A stretch of DNA of 64,000 bases from Anaerolineaceae bacterium (GTDB lineage: Bacteria; Chloroflexota; Anaerolineae; Anaerolineales; Anaerolineaceae). Both the position numbers and the translations under genes were made by a program. Below the pieces are notes generated by a model. The model searched no databases. It worked only from the letters and a program-made list of their open reading frames with translations, and was not told the origin of the DNA. Each line of letters begins with the position of its first letter. The first letter of the stretch is position 1. The DNA is taken from contig JAENYZ010000002.1 of the NCBI GenBank assembly GCA_016841525.1, forward strand, positions 454,078 to 518,077. Direction: 5' to 3'. This document shows positions 34,628-44,248 of this stretch, in pieces.

Positions 34628-35722
34628 TTATTGCAATTGAAAGGCTTCAATCATCACATCCCTGATTTTATCGTAATCCGGGACAAGCACCTGGGCGCCT
34701 TGCATTGTCAACCAATCATAGGCATGGTCATAGCCAATGACATAGGATCGGATATCACCATTCTTGTTGATCTCGTTGGCTAACGGCAAAAGGCCAAGAA
34801 CATCGGTTAATTTGATGTCGGTATCAACATAGTCGATATAAGCATTGTAAAGGTCGGGTGTTTTGACAATAATGTCTAAACTCATCAAGCGGTTGAATAT
34901 CGCTTTAATTACTTCCTGGGAACGCCTTGCACGATCAATATCATTGGTAGAATAACGCGACCTGGCGTACCACAATGCTAATTCACCATTCATATGTACG
35001 GAACCGGGGCCAACACTGCACCACCCACTTGGATTGATCCATTTGGCGCAGGAATCACTTAAGCCCTTTTCAGTTTGGACGGTAATTCCCCCAAGATTGT
35101 TGATCACTGATTTGAATCCATTGAAATCAACCAGCAGGTAATGATCCGGTCGAATGCCGAAATTTTCCTCGAAGGTATCTGCCAAGAGATCAAATCCGCC
35201 GCGTGGAAAAGCCACGTTGATCCGGTTTTCACCATATCCCGGGATATACACATATAAATCCCTGGGGAAGGAGACTGCACTGACAAAACCATCTTTAGGA
35301 TTAAGAGATACCCACACGATGATGTCCGTTCGGAAACCGCCTTCGTCAGGCCTGGCGTCAGAACCCAGCAAGAGGATATTCACCTGGCCTTCTGGCTTTT
35401 GTAATGCCCTCAATGTTGATGTCGGCGATGTCTCAGGGCTGCCGCCTGGTTCTGGTGTTCCGATCGGGTCTGATCCGCCTTCTGTTTCATCCGAAATTGG
35501 TTGAAATGGTGTTGGGGTGATCTGGGCTTGTTCCATTGCCTGTTTGGTTTGCATTGCGTAAGTATAGGCTAAGCCCGGGCTTTTATTTGCAGATATTCCT
35601 GACACCAGGATAAAACCCAGCACGCCAATCAATGTCACAAATATAAGTACGGAAAAGATCTCAAGGATCTTAGGCGGACGATTTTTTCTTTGCTTTCTAA
35701 TTTCATTTCTTCTCGAACTCAT
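34628..35722 (-). CDS. LytR-CpsA-Psr (LCP) family glycopolymer ligase
   Basis: 364 aa: one N-terminal helix (about 20-45), a Thr/Pro/Gly-rich spacer, then the LCP domain (about 115-300) with NILLLGSDARPDEGGFRTD, SFPRDLYVYIPGYGENRINVA and the acidic and Arg residues that bind polyprenyl phosphate. Members attach wall glycopolymers or glycans to the cell wall outside the membrane. Anaerolineae are monoderm-like, so the acceptor is uncertain. ATAGGTGA precedes the ATG. Confidence 0.92.
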   Translation of the reverse strand: MSSRRNEIRKQRKNRPPKILEIFSVLIFVTLIGVLGFILVSGISANKSPGLAYTYAMQTKQAMEQAQITPTPFQPISDETEGGSDPIGTPEPGGSPETSPTSTLRALQKPEGQVNILLLGSDARPDEGGFRTDIIVWVSLNPKDGFVSAVSFPRDLYVYIPGYGENRINVAFPRGGFDLLADTFEENFGIRPDHYLLVDFNGFKSVINNLGGITVQTEKGLSDSCAKWINPSGWCSVGPGSVHMNGELALWYARSRYSTNDIDRARRSQEVIKAIFNRLMSLDIIVKTPDLYNAYIDYVDTDIKLTDVLGLLPLANEINKNGDIRSYVIGYDHAYDWLTMQGAQVLVPDYDKIRDVMIEAFQLQ

Positions 35723-35796
35723 AATTCACCTATTCTGACAGCAATGTTTTTTATTGTATTCTTAATCTAATCAATTATAACTTATTGTTGTTTATT

Positions 35797-37875
35797 TTAA
35801 TCAATAATTCTCACGGGCAACTGCACGCGGAAGGTCGTAAACTCACCTTTCTTGCTTTTGAGCCAGATCTTGCCATTGAGAACCCGAATTGCTCGTATGG
35901 CTTCCCGAATGGAATGGATGCTGCCGATGCCCGGGTTCATCTCTGGCTCAGCGCTGAAAAGGGATTTTTGCTCCTCAGGCGTTAAGCCTTCGCCATAATC
36001 CGTGACCTGAATTATTAGCATGCCAGTCTCCAGGGACAAATTCTGGCTGACCTGGACTTTTCCACCTGGGCTTGAAGCTTTAATTGCGTTATCAAGCAGC
36101 CCAAATAAGGTTGCCTGGGTCAGTTCCGGGTCCACTTTGATCATTTGATGCCCGTCAGGATTCACAATTTCAAGATCGATACTTAAAGCTGCCAGTTGAG
36201 ATGCGATTTTCAGCCTGACGTTCGCAAGGATAGAATCCAGGCTGACAACTTGCGTCTCCATCGACAGGCGAATTGGACCGGTTTGCCCTTTTTCGATATT
36301 TAAGGTGTTAATCAGGGCTTCCGCTTTTGCTAATTCTTTCTTGAGCTGATCCCTTTCACTGTTTAATTGACGAATTTTCTCTGCCATTTGTTCCAGCTTT
36401 GAGGAAATATCACTGTGATCCTCAGGTTGGGCAGAGAACTGGTCAATTTGCTCCTGTAATTTTTCAATGCGATTGACGGACTCAAGCTTTTCGATCTGGA
36501 ATCTTGCCTTCCATTGCTTCAGTGCAGATTCCAGGTTTTCGATCGTGAATTCTTTTTCTAAAAGGTCTGCCTGCAGGGCATCTTTTTTAATGATGAGTTG
36601 CTGGATTTTTTCTTCAGCTTTTGTGAGCTCGATCTGTAATTGTTCATAATCATCGGGTGAAAAAAGAACACTGCCCAGTGTTGGTCTAATTTGGTCAAAT
36701 AAGGATGTTGTACCACGTTGCCAGGTTCTCTCTGTATAGGGTGTTAACAAAATCACCCCACCAGCTAATGGCTCTTCATCTGAGGGTAGGGGGTAGGCAA
36801 ACATGTTCCCAAGACGAGGATAATTGATCAATGAAGTTAAGGTCTCAAAATCTCGTCCTTCAGTGAAGGATTGCGATAGTTTTAATATTCGATTTTCCTG
36901 CCAGGTCTTAAGAATATGGGGCAGGGAGTCGGTTGGAAAAACAGCCCGGTCTAAGAAAACTTCCCTTATCAGGTCATAACCTGCGATTATCTCAAATGTA
37001 TCATTTTCTTTGTTCAATTTAAATAAACAGCAAATATCTGCGAGTGACCCCAGGCTGAGAGCCCGAGCAACAGCCTTGTATTTACCCTGCTGCGTTTCTT
37101 GCAAAGGCACACTTAAAAGATATTCAATTAATGTGGGTTTGGTATCCACTCGCTGTTCTTCAGACGGCATTTTTGGTGTCTCGTGGGTTTCGACTTTATT
37201 AGATTGGCTCTTTGAGAAACGCTGTACGATGACGATTGTCCATGGCAGACTTAATATCTGCGCCAGGCGAACGGCACCTAACTTGAGTGCCAACGAGTCT
37301 ATCAGAATAATCTCAAGGGCATGGCCTAAGGCAAGCACAAGCATAATACAAACAGCGATGACCCACTGGGACGGGCGCTTTATGAAAGTCAGAACCAACC
37401 CGAGGGCGATTAGCAAAATAGCGCCAAGCTGCCATGAAATAATGACCATGTCAGGGTCAAAATTACCTTGAGCATCACTAAGGTTTGTCATGATCAAAAT
37501 TACGGTTGAAATGATGAAAAAAGCCAGGGTCAGGAAAATGTTCACCCCTGTCAGGAAGAAGTTCGGGTCATCTTCGTGGAAAATCCAAAACAGCCAGATG
37601 ATCATTAAAGTACTTGCAAGGGATTCAAGCAGTGAAAAGGTGAAAGGGGTCAAGCCCTGAACCAGACTGGCTGAAAATAAAACGATGTGGATCAATAAAA
37701 TGGTGCTGCAGCCGACAAGTATATGTCGGGCACGGTCTTCGTTATTCTCGAGGTTAAGTCCGGGAATTGCCAGTCCAGCAATCAAAACCAGGGAAAGACT
37801 GATCACCAGGTGATAAAGTAAATTACCTGGAGGGCTTATGAGAATATTGGTGAGATAGGATAAATCAATTTCCAC
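35797..37875 (-). CDS. Histidine-kinase-like membrane protein without a visible phospho-accepting His
   Basis: 692 aa: about seven or eight helices (1-230), a GAF-like region (about 265-405), a long coiled coil (about 410-535: EKIQQLIIKKDALQADLLEK and on) and a C-terminal HATPase (about 560-690) with N box LLDNAIKASS, G1 TDYGEGLTPEE and the G2 region NPGIGSIHSIREA. The segment that should carry the H box reads RLSMETQVVSLDSILA with no histidine. Starts with GTG. No response regulator gene is adjacent. It may signal by binding, or use a partner for phosphotransfer. Confidence 0.75.
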   Translation of the reverse strand: MEIDLSYLTNILISPPGNLLYHLVISLSLVLIAGLAIPGLNLENNEDRARHILVGCSTILLIHIVLFSASLVQGLTPFTFSLLESLASTLMIIWLFWIFHEDDPNFFLTGVNIFLTLAFFIISTVILIMTNLSDAQGNFDPDMVIISWQLGAILLIALGLVLTFIKRPSQWVIAVCIMLVLALGHALEIILIDSLALKLGAVRLAQILSLPWTIVIVQRFSKSQSNKVETHETPKMPSEEQRVDTKPTLIEYLLSVPLQETQQGKYKAVARALSLGSLADICCLFKLNKENDTFEIIAGYDLIREVFLDRAVFPTDSLPHILKTWQENRILKLSQSFTEGRDFETLTSLINYPRLGNMFAYPLPSDEEPLAGGVILLTPYTERTWQRGTTSLFDQIRPTLGSVLFSPDDYEQLQIELTKAEEKIQQLIIKKDALQADLLEKEFTIENLESALKQWKARFQIEKLESVNRIEKLQEQIDQFSAQPEDHSDISSKLEQMAEKIRQLNSERDQLKKELAKAEALINTLNIEKGQTGPIRLSMETQVVSLDSILANVRLKIASQLAALSIDLEIVNPDGHQMIKVDPELTQATLFGLLDNAIKASSPGGKVQVSQNLSLETGMLIIQVTDYGEGLTPEEQKSLFSAEPEMNPGIGSIHSIREAIRAIRVLNGKIWLKSKKGEFTTFRVQLPVRIID

Positions 37876-38060
37876 GGATTATTTTTTCTTCCCAAGAAAA
37901 TAATGTTTCAGTTCAACATTCACTCTTGCAAGTTATGTTCCAGTATGAAAATTTTCATTCATTGTTAATTTATTGAAAAGCAAAACAGCGCCGCATAACC
38001 TGAGAGGGATAGCGGCTGAGATTAAAATTTCCTGTAATAAATTTTAACAGAATAATTGGA

Positions 38061-39632
38061 CTATCTTACGATTTCCACCACAACACCGGATTCCGCCCAG
38101 GTGTACAAATCTTCAGCTGCTGCCAGATCTAAAATAATGCAGCCGTAGGATGCAGGTGAACCCAAGGTGCTTGCCCACAAGCGCTGACCGCTGGAAAGGA
38201 GGGGTAAGCCGTGTATGCCGTTCATAAAACCGGGCCATGCCTCATAAATGCCCATGAAATGCGGCATGTACAAATCCCAATTGGAGGCATAGGCGTTCAG
38301 CTCGTGGGTTTGAACCTGGAATATGCCTGCCATTGTGGGTGAATTTGAGACGCCGGTGCTGACGATGTAGGTGTTCCGAATTTCCCCATTTTCATAGACC
38401 GTCATGCGTTGTTCGCTGATGTCAACTTCAATACGTTTGTTTTCCACAACAGGCAAGGGAAGCAGGATATTCTTTGAAGGGATGTTCAATACCATCCCAC
38501 TCTTGATGTTGTTGGTCGTCAGTCCTTCATTTGCTGCCATGATGTGATACATGGGCATGCCTAATTTGAGCGAGATTGACCATAAGCTCTCGCCCGGGCT
38601 AACGGTGTAGCTAGTGGGATTATGCCTGAGCATCAGGTGGGGTGATTGTCCTTCTTCCCAGCCTTTGATGACATTCTCTTCCTGCAAACCGTCAAATGAG
38701 CGCCCCTCACCAAGCTCTTTTTCCCATGTTTTGATTAAATCTTTTACTTCCTCCTGGTTGTACGTAATGCTCACAGAATAATCCTCAGGATTAACGGACA
38801 CCCAGCTTTGTTTAATTTCTACAGGCACTGACCATTTGAAGCTTTCATTCTGTATCGGATCATAAGCAGTCAGGCTGAGGTCCTGTGAGATAACAGCCTC
38901 AATTTCATCTACAACCGGGGATAAATCAAAGACGGCGGGGGATTGGGGCTTGAGATCTAAAAAATGTGTCCCGGTCAACAAAATGTTGAAGGCGTCTTCA
39001 ACCAGGCTCTGGATAGTGCTGTCGATATCAAGTTTTTGCCCTTCGGCACTTTCATGGGCAAGCCACTGTCCATCTTTGTATTCGATTTGGGCATCGATCG
39101 GTGCGATGTCAATGGATTTCGCAAATTTTGCCAGTGTTTCTCTTGCGATGGTTTCGTCAAAATAAAGGACAGGGAAAATGACTTCAGGCTTACCCTGTAT
39201 GGAGGTGCGAATGTCTTTCAATGGCGCCTTGCTTCGTCCAACAGCATAAGCAGCATCAGCAGTATCCTGGGGATCAACCCATAAGCCCAGTTCTGCCGGC
39301 GAAACCCAGTAAGAAATTTCAGGGTCAGCATTTGATGTGAGATTGATTCGACGGTTCTTATTCCAGGTGAGATCTATCAAGTCGGAAGTTTCCTGTATGC
39401 TCATCATGCCCACCGGCTTATCGTAAACGAACACGCCGGGTAAATTCAATTGTCGAACCTGGAAGTAAATGATCACTCCACTGCAGACCAGGACTGGCAG
39501 AAGTATGAGGAGGGCACAAAGGCTGACCCATAAAGTGGGCGAGCCAAATCGCCCGTGGTGTTTTTTCTCTGCACGATTGATCTTGCGATTGAAGCGAGTT
39601 GAAGATTTTTCAATAGGTTGCAAACTTGCCAT
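38061..39632 (-). CDS. L,D-transpeptidase with LysM domain
   Basis: 523 aa: N-terminal helix (about 30-55), two PG-binding/VanW-type repeats (about 75-330), LysM (about 345-395; SYTVSPGESLWSISLKLGMP), then a YkuD domain (about 400-523). The active site has HG (NGIHGLPLL) and the nucleophile Cys in SPASYGCIILDL. The common SHGCVR box is altered (Tyr for His, Ile for Arg). It would cross-link peptidoglycan stems or attach proteins. AAGGA precedes the ATG. Confidence 0.88.
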   Translation of the reverse strand: MASLQPIEKSSTRFNRKINRAEKKHHGRFGSPTLWVSLCALLILLPVLVCSGVIIYFQVRQLNLPGVFVYDKPVGMMSIQETSDLIDLTWNKNRRINLTSNADPEISYWVSPAELGLWVDPQDTADAAYAVGRSKAPLKDIRTSIQGKPEVIFPVLYFDETIARETLAKFAKSIDIAPIDAQIEYKDGQWLAHESAEGQKLDIDSTIQSLVEDAFNILLTGTHFLDLKPQSPAVFDLSPVVDEIEAVISQDLSLTAYDPIQNESFKWSVPVEIKQSWVSVNPEDYSVSITYNQEEVKDLIKTWEKELGEGRSFDGLQEENVIKGWEEGQSPHLMLRHNPTSYTVSPGESLWSISLKLGMPMYHIMAANEGLTTNNIKSGMVLNIPSKNILLPLPVVENKRIEVDISEQRMTVYENGEIRNTYIVSTGVSNSPTMAGIFQVQTHELNAYASNWDLYMPHFMGIYEAWPGFMNGIHGLPLLSSGQRLWASTLGSPASYGCIILDLAAAEDLYTWAESGVVVEIVR

Positions 39633-39839
39633 AATATTTCCTTAAAACGAGCAGGCCAATATAATTATAAACGTATCGAATAGGTATTTTGTTCCAGAAA
39701 GAGATCACTAAAATGACAATATGTTTGAAAATCTTAGCAGGCAGAGTTTGACAGGTGCTTTTGGTTATAATAGGAATAGCATGAAAACAAGTAATGGCAA
39801 TTTACATGCCAATATCAATGAATATATCAAGGAACCCTA

Positions 39840-42263
39840 ATGATCATTTCTGTCTTGTCCTGGGTCATACTCAGCCTTATTTTGGGTTGGCTCACATTTC
39901 CACTCGCATTTCGCCTGTTTTCCAAACTCTCTGATCGTGGGTATGTTTTCAGCCGCATCCTTGGGTTGCTGTTGTGGGGGTTTGGCTTCTGGTTTTTGAC
40001 ATCATTCAATTTATTGCAACACCAACCCGGCGGCATTCTGTTTTCCCTGGTCATTCTGCTTGGGATCAGTATTTGGTCAGGATGGGGAAAGCGTCACGAA
40101 ATTTGGGATTGGATCAAGTCCCATTGGCGTTTAATCCTTGTCACCGAAATTGTTTTTATAACGGCTTTTCTATTTATGATCCTGGTGCGAGCTTCGAACC
40201 CTGAAGCAACCGGCACAGAAAAACCTATGGAACTGGCATTTATCAATGCCATCCTCAACTCGGAATCGTTTCCACCAATGGATCCCTGGTTATCCGGATA
40301 TTCAATTTCTTATTACCATTTCGGGTATATCCTTGCAGGGATGATCGCAAAGTTGACCGGCACCAGCGGTGGTGCAGCTTTTAATTTAATGCTGGCGCTG
40401 GTCTTTGGCATGAGTGCTGTGGGCGCCTACGGCATCCTCTACAACCTGCTTGTTTTGTTGGGTCGTCAAATCAAGAAAGTAATTGAGGCGATATCCTGGG
40501 CGCTATTGGGTCCTGTATTTTTGTTGTTTGTCAGCAACCTTGAGGTGATCCTCGAAATGCTCCATCAGCGCGGCATTGGCTGGGATTTGAGCACAGGGAC
40601 ATCCCAGTTTTGGCGGTGGATCAATATTGAGAGCCTCAATCAGCCGCCGAGCCCACCGCTGACCCTGATACCACAGCGGTTTTGGTGGTGGTGGCAGGCT
40701 TCCCGTGTGATCCAGGATATTGATTTGCTTGGCAATGTCAGCAGCCTTTCGCCAATAGATGAATTCCCGGCTTTTTCCTTCGTTTTGGGTGATTTGCACC
40801 CCCACGTACTGGTGATGCCCTTTGTGATGCTGGTGATTGGATTGTCATTAAATATTTTCCTTGGTGGGATGAGCGGCAGGACGAAAATACTTGGTTTTGT
40901 TCCGCCATACCGGTTGGACCAATTTTTTCTCAGTGCGGTTATATTGGGTGGGATTGCTTTTCTTAACACCTGGGACCTCCCCGTCTATTTTGCCTTATTG
41001 ACCGGGTCTTTTGTTTTGAACCGTGTCTTCCAAAAGGGTTGGTCGTGGCAGCGGTTTGGTGAATTCTTGCTGCTGGCACTCCCCTTGGGGATTTTCTCCT
41101 TAGGCCTTTATGCACCATTTTTAATCAGTTTCCAGTCCCAGGCCGGTGGGATTTTACCAAATATCTACTATCCAACCCGTGGGCTTTATATCTGGTTGAT
41201 GTTTGGAGCGCTTTTTATCCCCTTGTTTTTGTTTTTTGGCTATATGCTGCGTAAAAGAGAAAAGGCGAATTGGCGGAGAGGAGCTGTACTTGCACTGGTT
41301 CTGATCGTGGTTCTATACATGGTTTCGATACTTTTGGGGATAGTGATTGCCAACATGGATATTGGTCAGCAAATGATCGCAGCCCAGGGGCAGACGAGCC
41401 TGGGCGGCATCCTTCTGTCAGCCCTCAAACATCGCCTGAGCCATGGCTTTGGATTGTTGACTTTAGCACTTTTGTTGGGCCTCGGACTGGCATATCTCCT
41501 GGGCACGGCTGTAAAGCAGGATTTGGGTGATGATAAACCTTCTCCTTTTCCCTTCGTTTTATTAATGATTGTTTTGGGAGCCGTCATGGTGATTGCGCCG
41601 GAATTTGTTTACCTGCGGGATAGCTTTGGCGCCCGGATGAATACGATTTTTAAGTTTTACTATCAGGCGTGGATGCTGTGGTCCCTGGCTGCGGCATTTG
41701 GTGCAGTGTTGATCATCAAAGACGGCAAGCTTATCTCAAGAATTTTGATCGTTATTTCCCTTCTACTGGGTCTGATTTACCCGGCACTGGCTTATGAAGA
41801 AAAAACGAACGGTTTTCAGGCATCTCAGGGATTTACCCTGGATGCAGGCGCTTATTATGTGCAATATCAACCAGATGAGGCAGCTGCGATTGACTGGCTG
41901 TCAAAGGCGCCGGATGGCGTTGTCGCAGAGGCGATCGGTGGGCAATATTCGGGTTATGCACGGGTTTCCACCTTAAGCGGTCAGCCTGCTGTTCTGGGTT
42001 GGCCTGGACACGAAGGACAGTGGCGGGGTGGCTATGAGGAAGTTGGCAGCCGCGAACCGGATATCCGAACTTTATATGAAACGCCAGATTGGTTAGCAGC
42101 TCTGGAAATTATCCAGCGCTATCAAATCAATTATATTTTTGTGGGCAGCCTTGAAATGAGCACATATGCCCTCAATTTGGATAAATTTGAGGAGAACTTA
42201 TCACCGGGCTTCCAGCAAGGCTTTGCAACGGTTTTTGTCATTCCCCAAACTTTGCTAGATTGA
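39840..42263 (+). CDS. DUF2298 (YYY) membrane protein
   Basis: An 807-aa polytopic membrane protein with about 15 helices, of a family described mainly from Chloroflexota and archaea. Signature parts are SYYHFGYILAGMIAKLTG, DEFPAFSFVLGDLHPHVLVM and NTWDLPVYFAL. The overall plan resembles glycosyltransferase-C-type proteins with an early acidic loop, so transfer of sugars from lipid donors is a hypothesis only. AAGGA lies before the ATG. TATAAT lies at 39766, but the spacing to TTGACA (12 bp) is too short for a clear promoter. Confidence 0.85.
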   Translation: MIISVLSWVILSLILGWLTFPLAFRLFSKLSDRGYVFSRILGLLLWGFGFWFLTSFNLLQHQPGGILFSLVILLGISIWSGWGKRHEIWDWIKSHWRLILVTEIVFITAFLFMILVRASNPEATGTEKPMELAFINAILNSESFPPMDPWLSGYSISYYHFGYILAGMIAKLTGTSGGAAFNLMLALVFGMSAVGAYGILYNLLVLLGRQIKKVIEAISWALLGPVFLLFVSNLEVILEMLHQRGIGWDLSTGTSQFWRWINIESLNQPPSPPLTLIPQRFWWWWQASRVIQDIDLLGNVSSLSPIDEFPAFSFVLGDLHPHVLVMPFVMLVIGLSLNIFLGGMSGRTKILGFVPPYRLDQFFLSAVILGGIAFLNTWDLPVYFALLTGSFVLNRVFQKGWSWQRFGEFLLLALPLGIFSLGLYAPFLISFQSQAGGILPNIYYPTRGLYIWLMFGALFIPLFLFFGYMLRKREKANWRRGAVLALVLIVVLYMVSILLGIVIANMDIGQQMIAAQGQTSLGGILLSALKHRLSHGFGLLTLALLLGLGLAYLLGTAVKQDLGDDKPSPFPFVLLMIVLGAVMVIAPEFVYLRDSFGARMNTIFKFYYQAWMLWSLAAAFGAVLIIKDGKLISRILIVISLLLGLIYPALAYEEKTNGFQASQGFTLDAGAYYVQYQPDEAAAIDWLSKAPDGVVAEAIGGQYSGYARVSTLSGQPAVLGWPGHEGQWRGGYEEVGSREPDIRTLYETPDWLAALEIIQRYQINYIFVGSLEMSTYALNLDKFEENLSPGFQQGFATVFVIPQTLLD

Positions 42264-42391
42264 TCCGGGTTTTCACTCATGAATAGCCACTGCACCCAGG
42301 GGTAGGCGTCAATATCAACGAACAATCAGCAGTCTTTTGTGGTAGGATTTTTTTGGACAGATAATAAAAAATAATGAAAGGTCACCGAAAG

Positions 42392-43816
42392 ATGGTACGA
42401 ACAAGATTTGCCCCCAGCCCAACCGGATACATGCATATTGGCAATTTGCGAACAGCGCTTTATGCTTACCTGACCGCCCGACGCAATGACGGTGTGTTCA
42501 TTTTGCGCATTGAGGATACAGACCAGGAACGAAATGTGCCTGAAGCCCTGGCTGCGATATACAGCGGTCTTGCGCTGGCAGGCTTGGTTTATGATGAAGG
42601 TCCGGGGAAGGATGGCGGTTACGGTCCTTATGTCCAATCTGAACGCTTACCGATTTACAAAAAGTATGCCGATATCATAATCGAAAAAGGTGCAGCTTAT
42701 CGTTGTTTTTGTAAAAAAGAGGCTCAAACGGTTGAAGATGAAGGCCCCGTCCGAAGAGATCCCTGCCGACTGCTGACACAAGAAGAAATTGAACAAAAAT
42801 TATCTGCAGGCGAAAGCTTTGTGGTTCGCCAGCGTATTCCTGACGAGGGGAGCACCACATTTGTAGACCATGTTTACGGCGAAATCACCGTTGAAAATTC
42901 ACAGCTTGATGACCAGGTTTTGCTGAAGTCGGATGGTTTTCCAACCTATAATTTTGCCAATGTTGTTGATGATCATTTGATGGCGATCACCCATGTGATG
43001 CGCGGCCAGGAATACCTGTCTTCGACACCGAAATATAACTTGCTTTATGAGAGCTTTGGTTGGGATATTCCGGAGTATGTCCATTTGCCGCTGATCATTA
43101 AAGAGGACGGCAGCAAGTTCAGCAAGCGATTGGGTGATCCCTCTTTTGAGGACCTTGTGAAAATGGGTTATTTGCCGGAAGCAATCGTCAATTACATCGT
43201 GCTGTTGGGTTGGAATCCCGGAACCGATCAGGAATATTTCACACTAACCGATTTGGGAGGGATTTTCAGTGTGGATCGGATCAATAAATCCAGCGCAGCA
43301 TTTTCCTTTGATAAGCTGAACTGGTTGAATGGGGAACATATCCGTGCCCTGTCATTGGATGAATTCCATGCTTTAGCTGAGCCGTATTATCCAAAAGCGC
43401 TTGCCAGTTTCAACACCCGCAAAATCAGTGAATTATTGCAGGTGCGGACTGAAAAGCTGTCCGAAATTGCTGAAAAAATTGGCTTTTTTATCGCTGTGCC
43501 GGAATATGACATTGATATGTACCGTCATGAGAAATCCAAATGTGACCCGGAGGTCAGCCTTGAAATTCTCAAGTTGGTTACCCCGGTTTTGGAATCGTTG
43601 CAAACCTGGGATAATGACAATCTTTATCTGACTTTGAAGGATTTTGGCAAGGAACATGGTTATAAAACCGGGACAGTTATGTGGCCAATTCGCACAGCCC
43701 TTTCAGGGGTTGCCGTGACCCCGGGCGGTGCGACGGCTTTGGCGGAGATATTGGGTAAAGAAGAAAGCCTGAAGCGCATCCAGGCGGGGATTGAGAAGTT
43801 AGAGAAAGCTATTTAA
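42392..43816 (+). CDS. gltX: Glutamyl-tRNA synthetase
   Basis: 474 aa, class I. The HIGH motif is HIGN (FAPSPTGYMHIGNLRTALY), the KMSKS motif is SKFSKRLGD. The Cys residues of a zinc-binding form appear near CFCKKEA. It charges tRNA-Glu and feeds tetrapyrrole synthesis. The ATG at 42392 (MVRTRFAPSPTG) is used rather than 42374, as AAAGGT stands 9 nt before it and the family starts there. Only one gltX is in the window; whether it is discriminating is unknown. Confidence 0.95.
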   Translation: MVRTRFAPSPTGYMHIGNLRTALYAYLTARRNDGVFILRIEDTDQERNVPEALAAIYSGLALAGLVYDEGPGKDGGYGPYVQSERLPIYKKYADIIIEKGAAYRCFCKKEAQTVEDEGPVRRDPCRLLTQEEIEQKLSAGESFVVRQRIPDEGSTTFVDHVYGEITVENSQLDDQVLLKSDGFPTYNFANVVDDHLMAITHVMRGQEYLSSTPKYNLLYESFGWDIPEYVHLPLIIKEDGSKFSKRLGDPSFEDLVKMGYLPEAIVNYIVLLGWNPGTDQEYFTLTDLGGIFSVDRINKSSAAFSFDKLNWLNGEHIRALSLDEFHALAEPYYPKALASFNTRKISELLQVRTEKLSEIAEKIGFFIAVPEYDIDMYRHEKSKCDPEVSLEILKLVTPVLESLQTWDNDNLYLTLKDFGKEHGYKTGTVMWPIRTALSGVAVTPGGATALAEILGKEESLKRIQAGIEKLEKAI

Positions 43817-43869
43817 TAATATTTGAAACTTCATGATGGCAAGTTTAATTTGAGACATAAAAAGTTTTA

Positions 43870-43895
43870 GTAGGGGCTCGGCGTGCCGAGCCCTA
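43870..43895. repeat. Short palindrome of GGGGCTCGG family
   Basis: GTAGGGGCTCGGC then GTGCCGAGCCCTA: an almost complete inverted repeat with a GT centre. It has the ends of the 51-bp repeat without the middle, so it is a deletion form or an ancestral form. Confidence 0.8.
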
Positions 43896-44194
43896 ATGAT
43901 AGGCATCCCAATTTTGTGGTCTTGTTTGATATTTTTGGCAGCATTTAATCAGGTATTTTTTTGTGGGTCAAGTTTTCAACGCGATAAAACATTGGATTTA
44001 GAATCTTATTAACTATTGTAAAGTAATTGTCACATAGGTTGACCTGTCCCCGAAGCGAAGGATAGTGGGATGAGGGCAACCATACGTGACCTGCGAGTGC
44101 AAATGAGTGTTGCTACTGTGGGTTTTATTTTTAATTAGGCTATTCATTGCTTCTAAAAAACAATTCAACCACATTTAATGATTTGTGATTATTC

Positions 44195-44245
44195 GTAGGG
44201 GCTCGGCACGAAGCGTCGAGGAATCGAAGACGGCCAAGCCCCTAC
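44195..44245. repeat. 51-bp palindromic repeat, copy 2
   Basis: Identical to 9449-9499 except one base near the right end (CCAAGCC for CCGAGCC). It overlaps the last bases before the stop of the nucleoside hydrolase on the minus strand. Confidence 0.9.
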
Positions 44246-44248
44246 TTT

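Larger units (their letters stand above)
43817..44248. other. Repeat-bearing intergenic region
   Basis: Between convergent gltX and nucleoside hydrolase. It holds a compact palindrome (43870-43895) and the second 51-bp repeat (44195-44245). The remaining part has no coding signal that I can support. Confidence 0.75.

Noticed and set aside
39748-39771. Promoter TTGACA/TATAAT before the DUF2298 gene
   Set aside because: The spacer is 12 bp, too short for a standard sigma-A promoter, and no extended TG is present.
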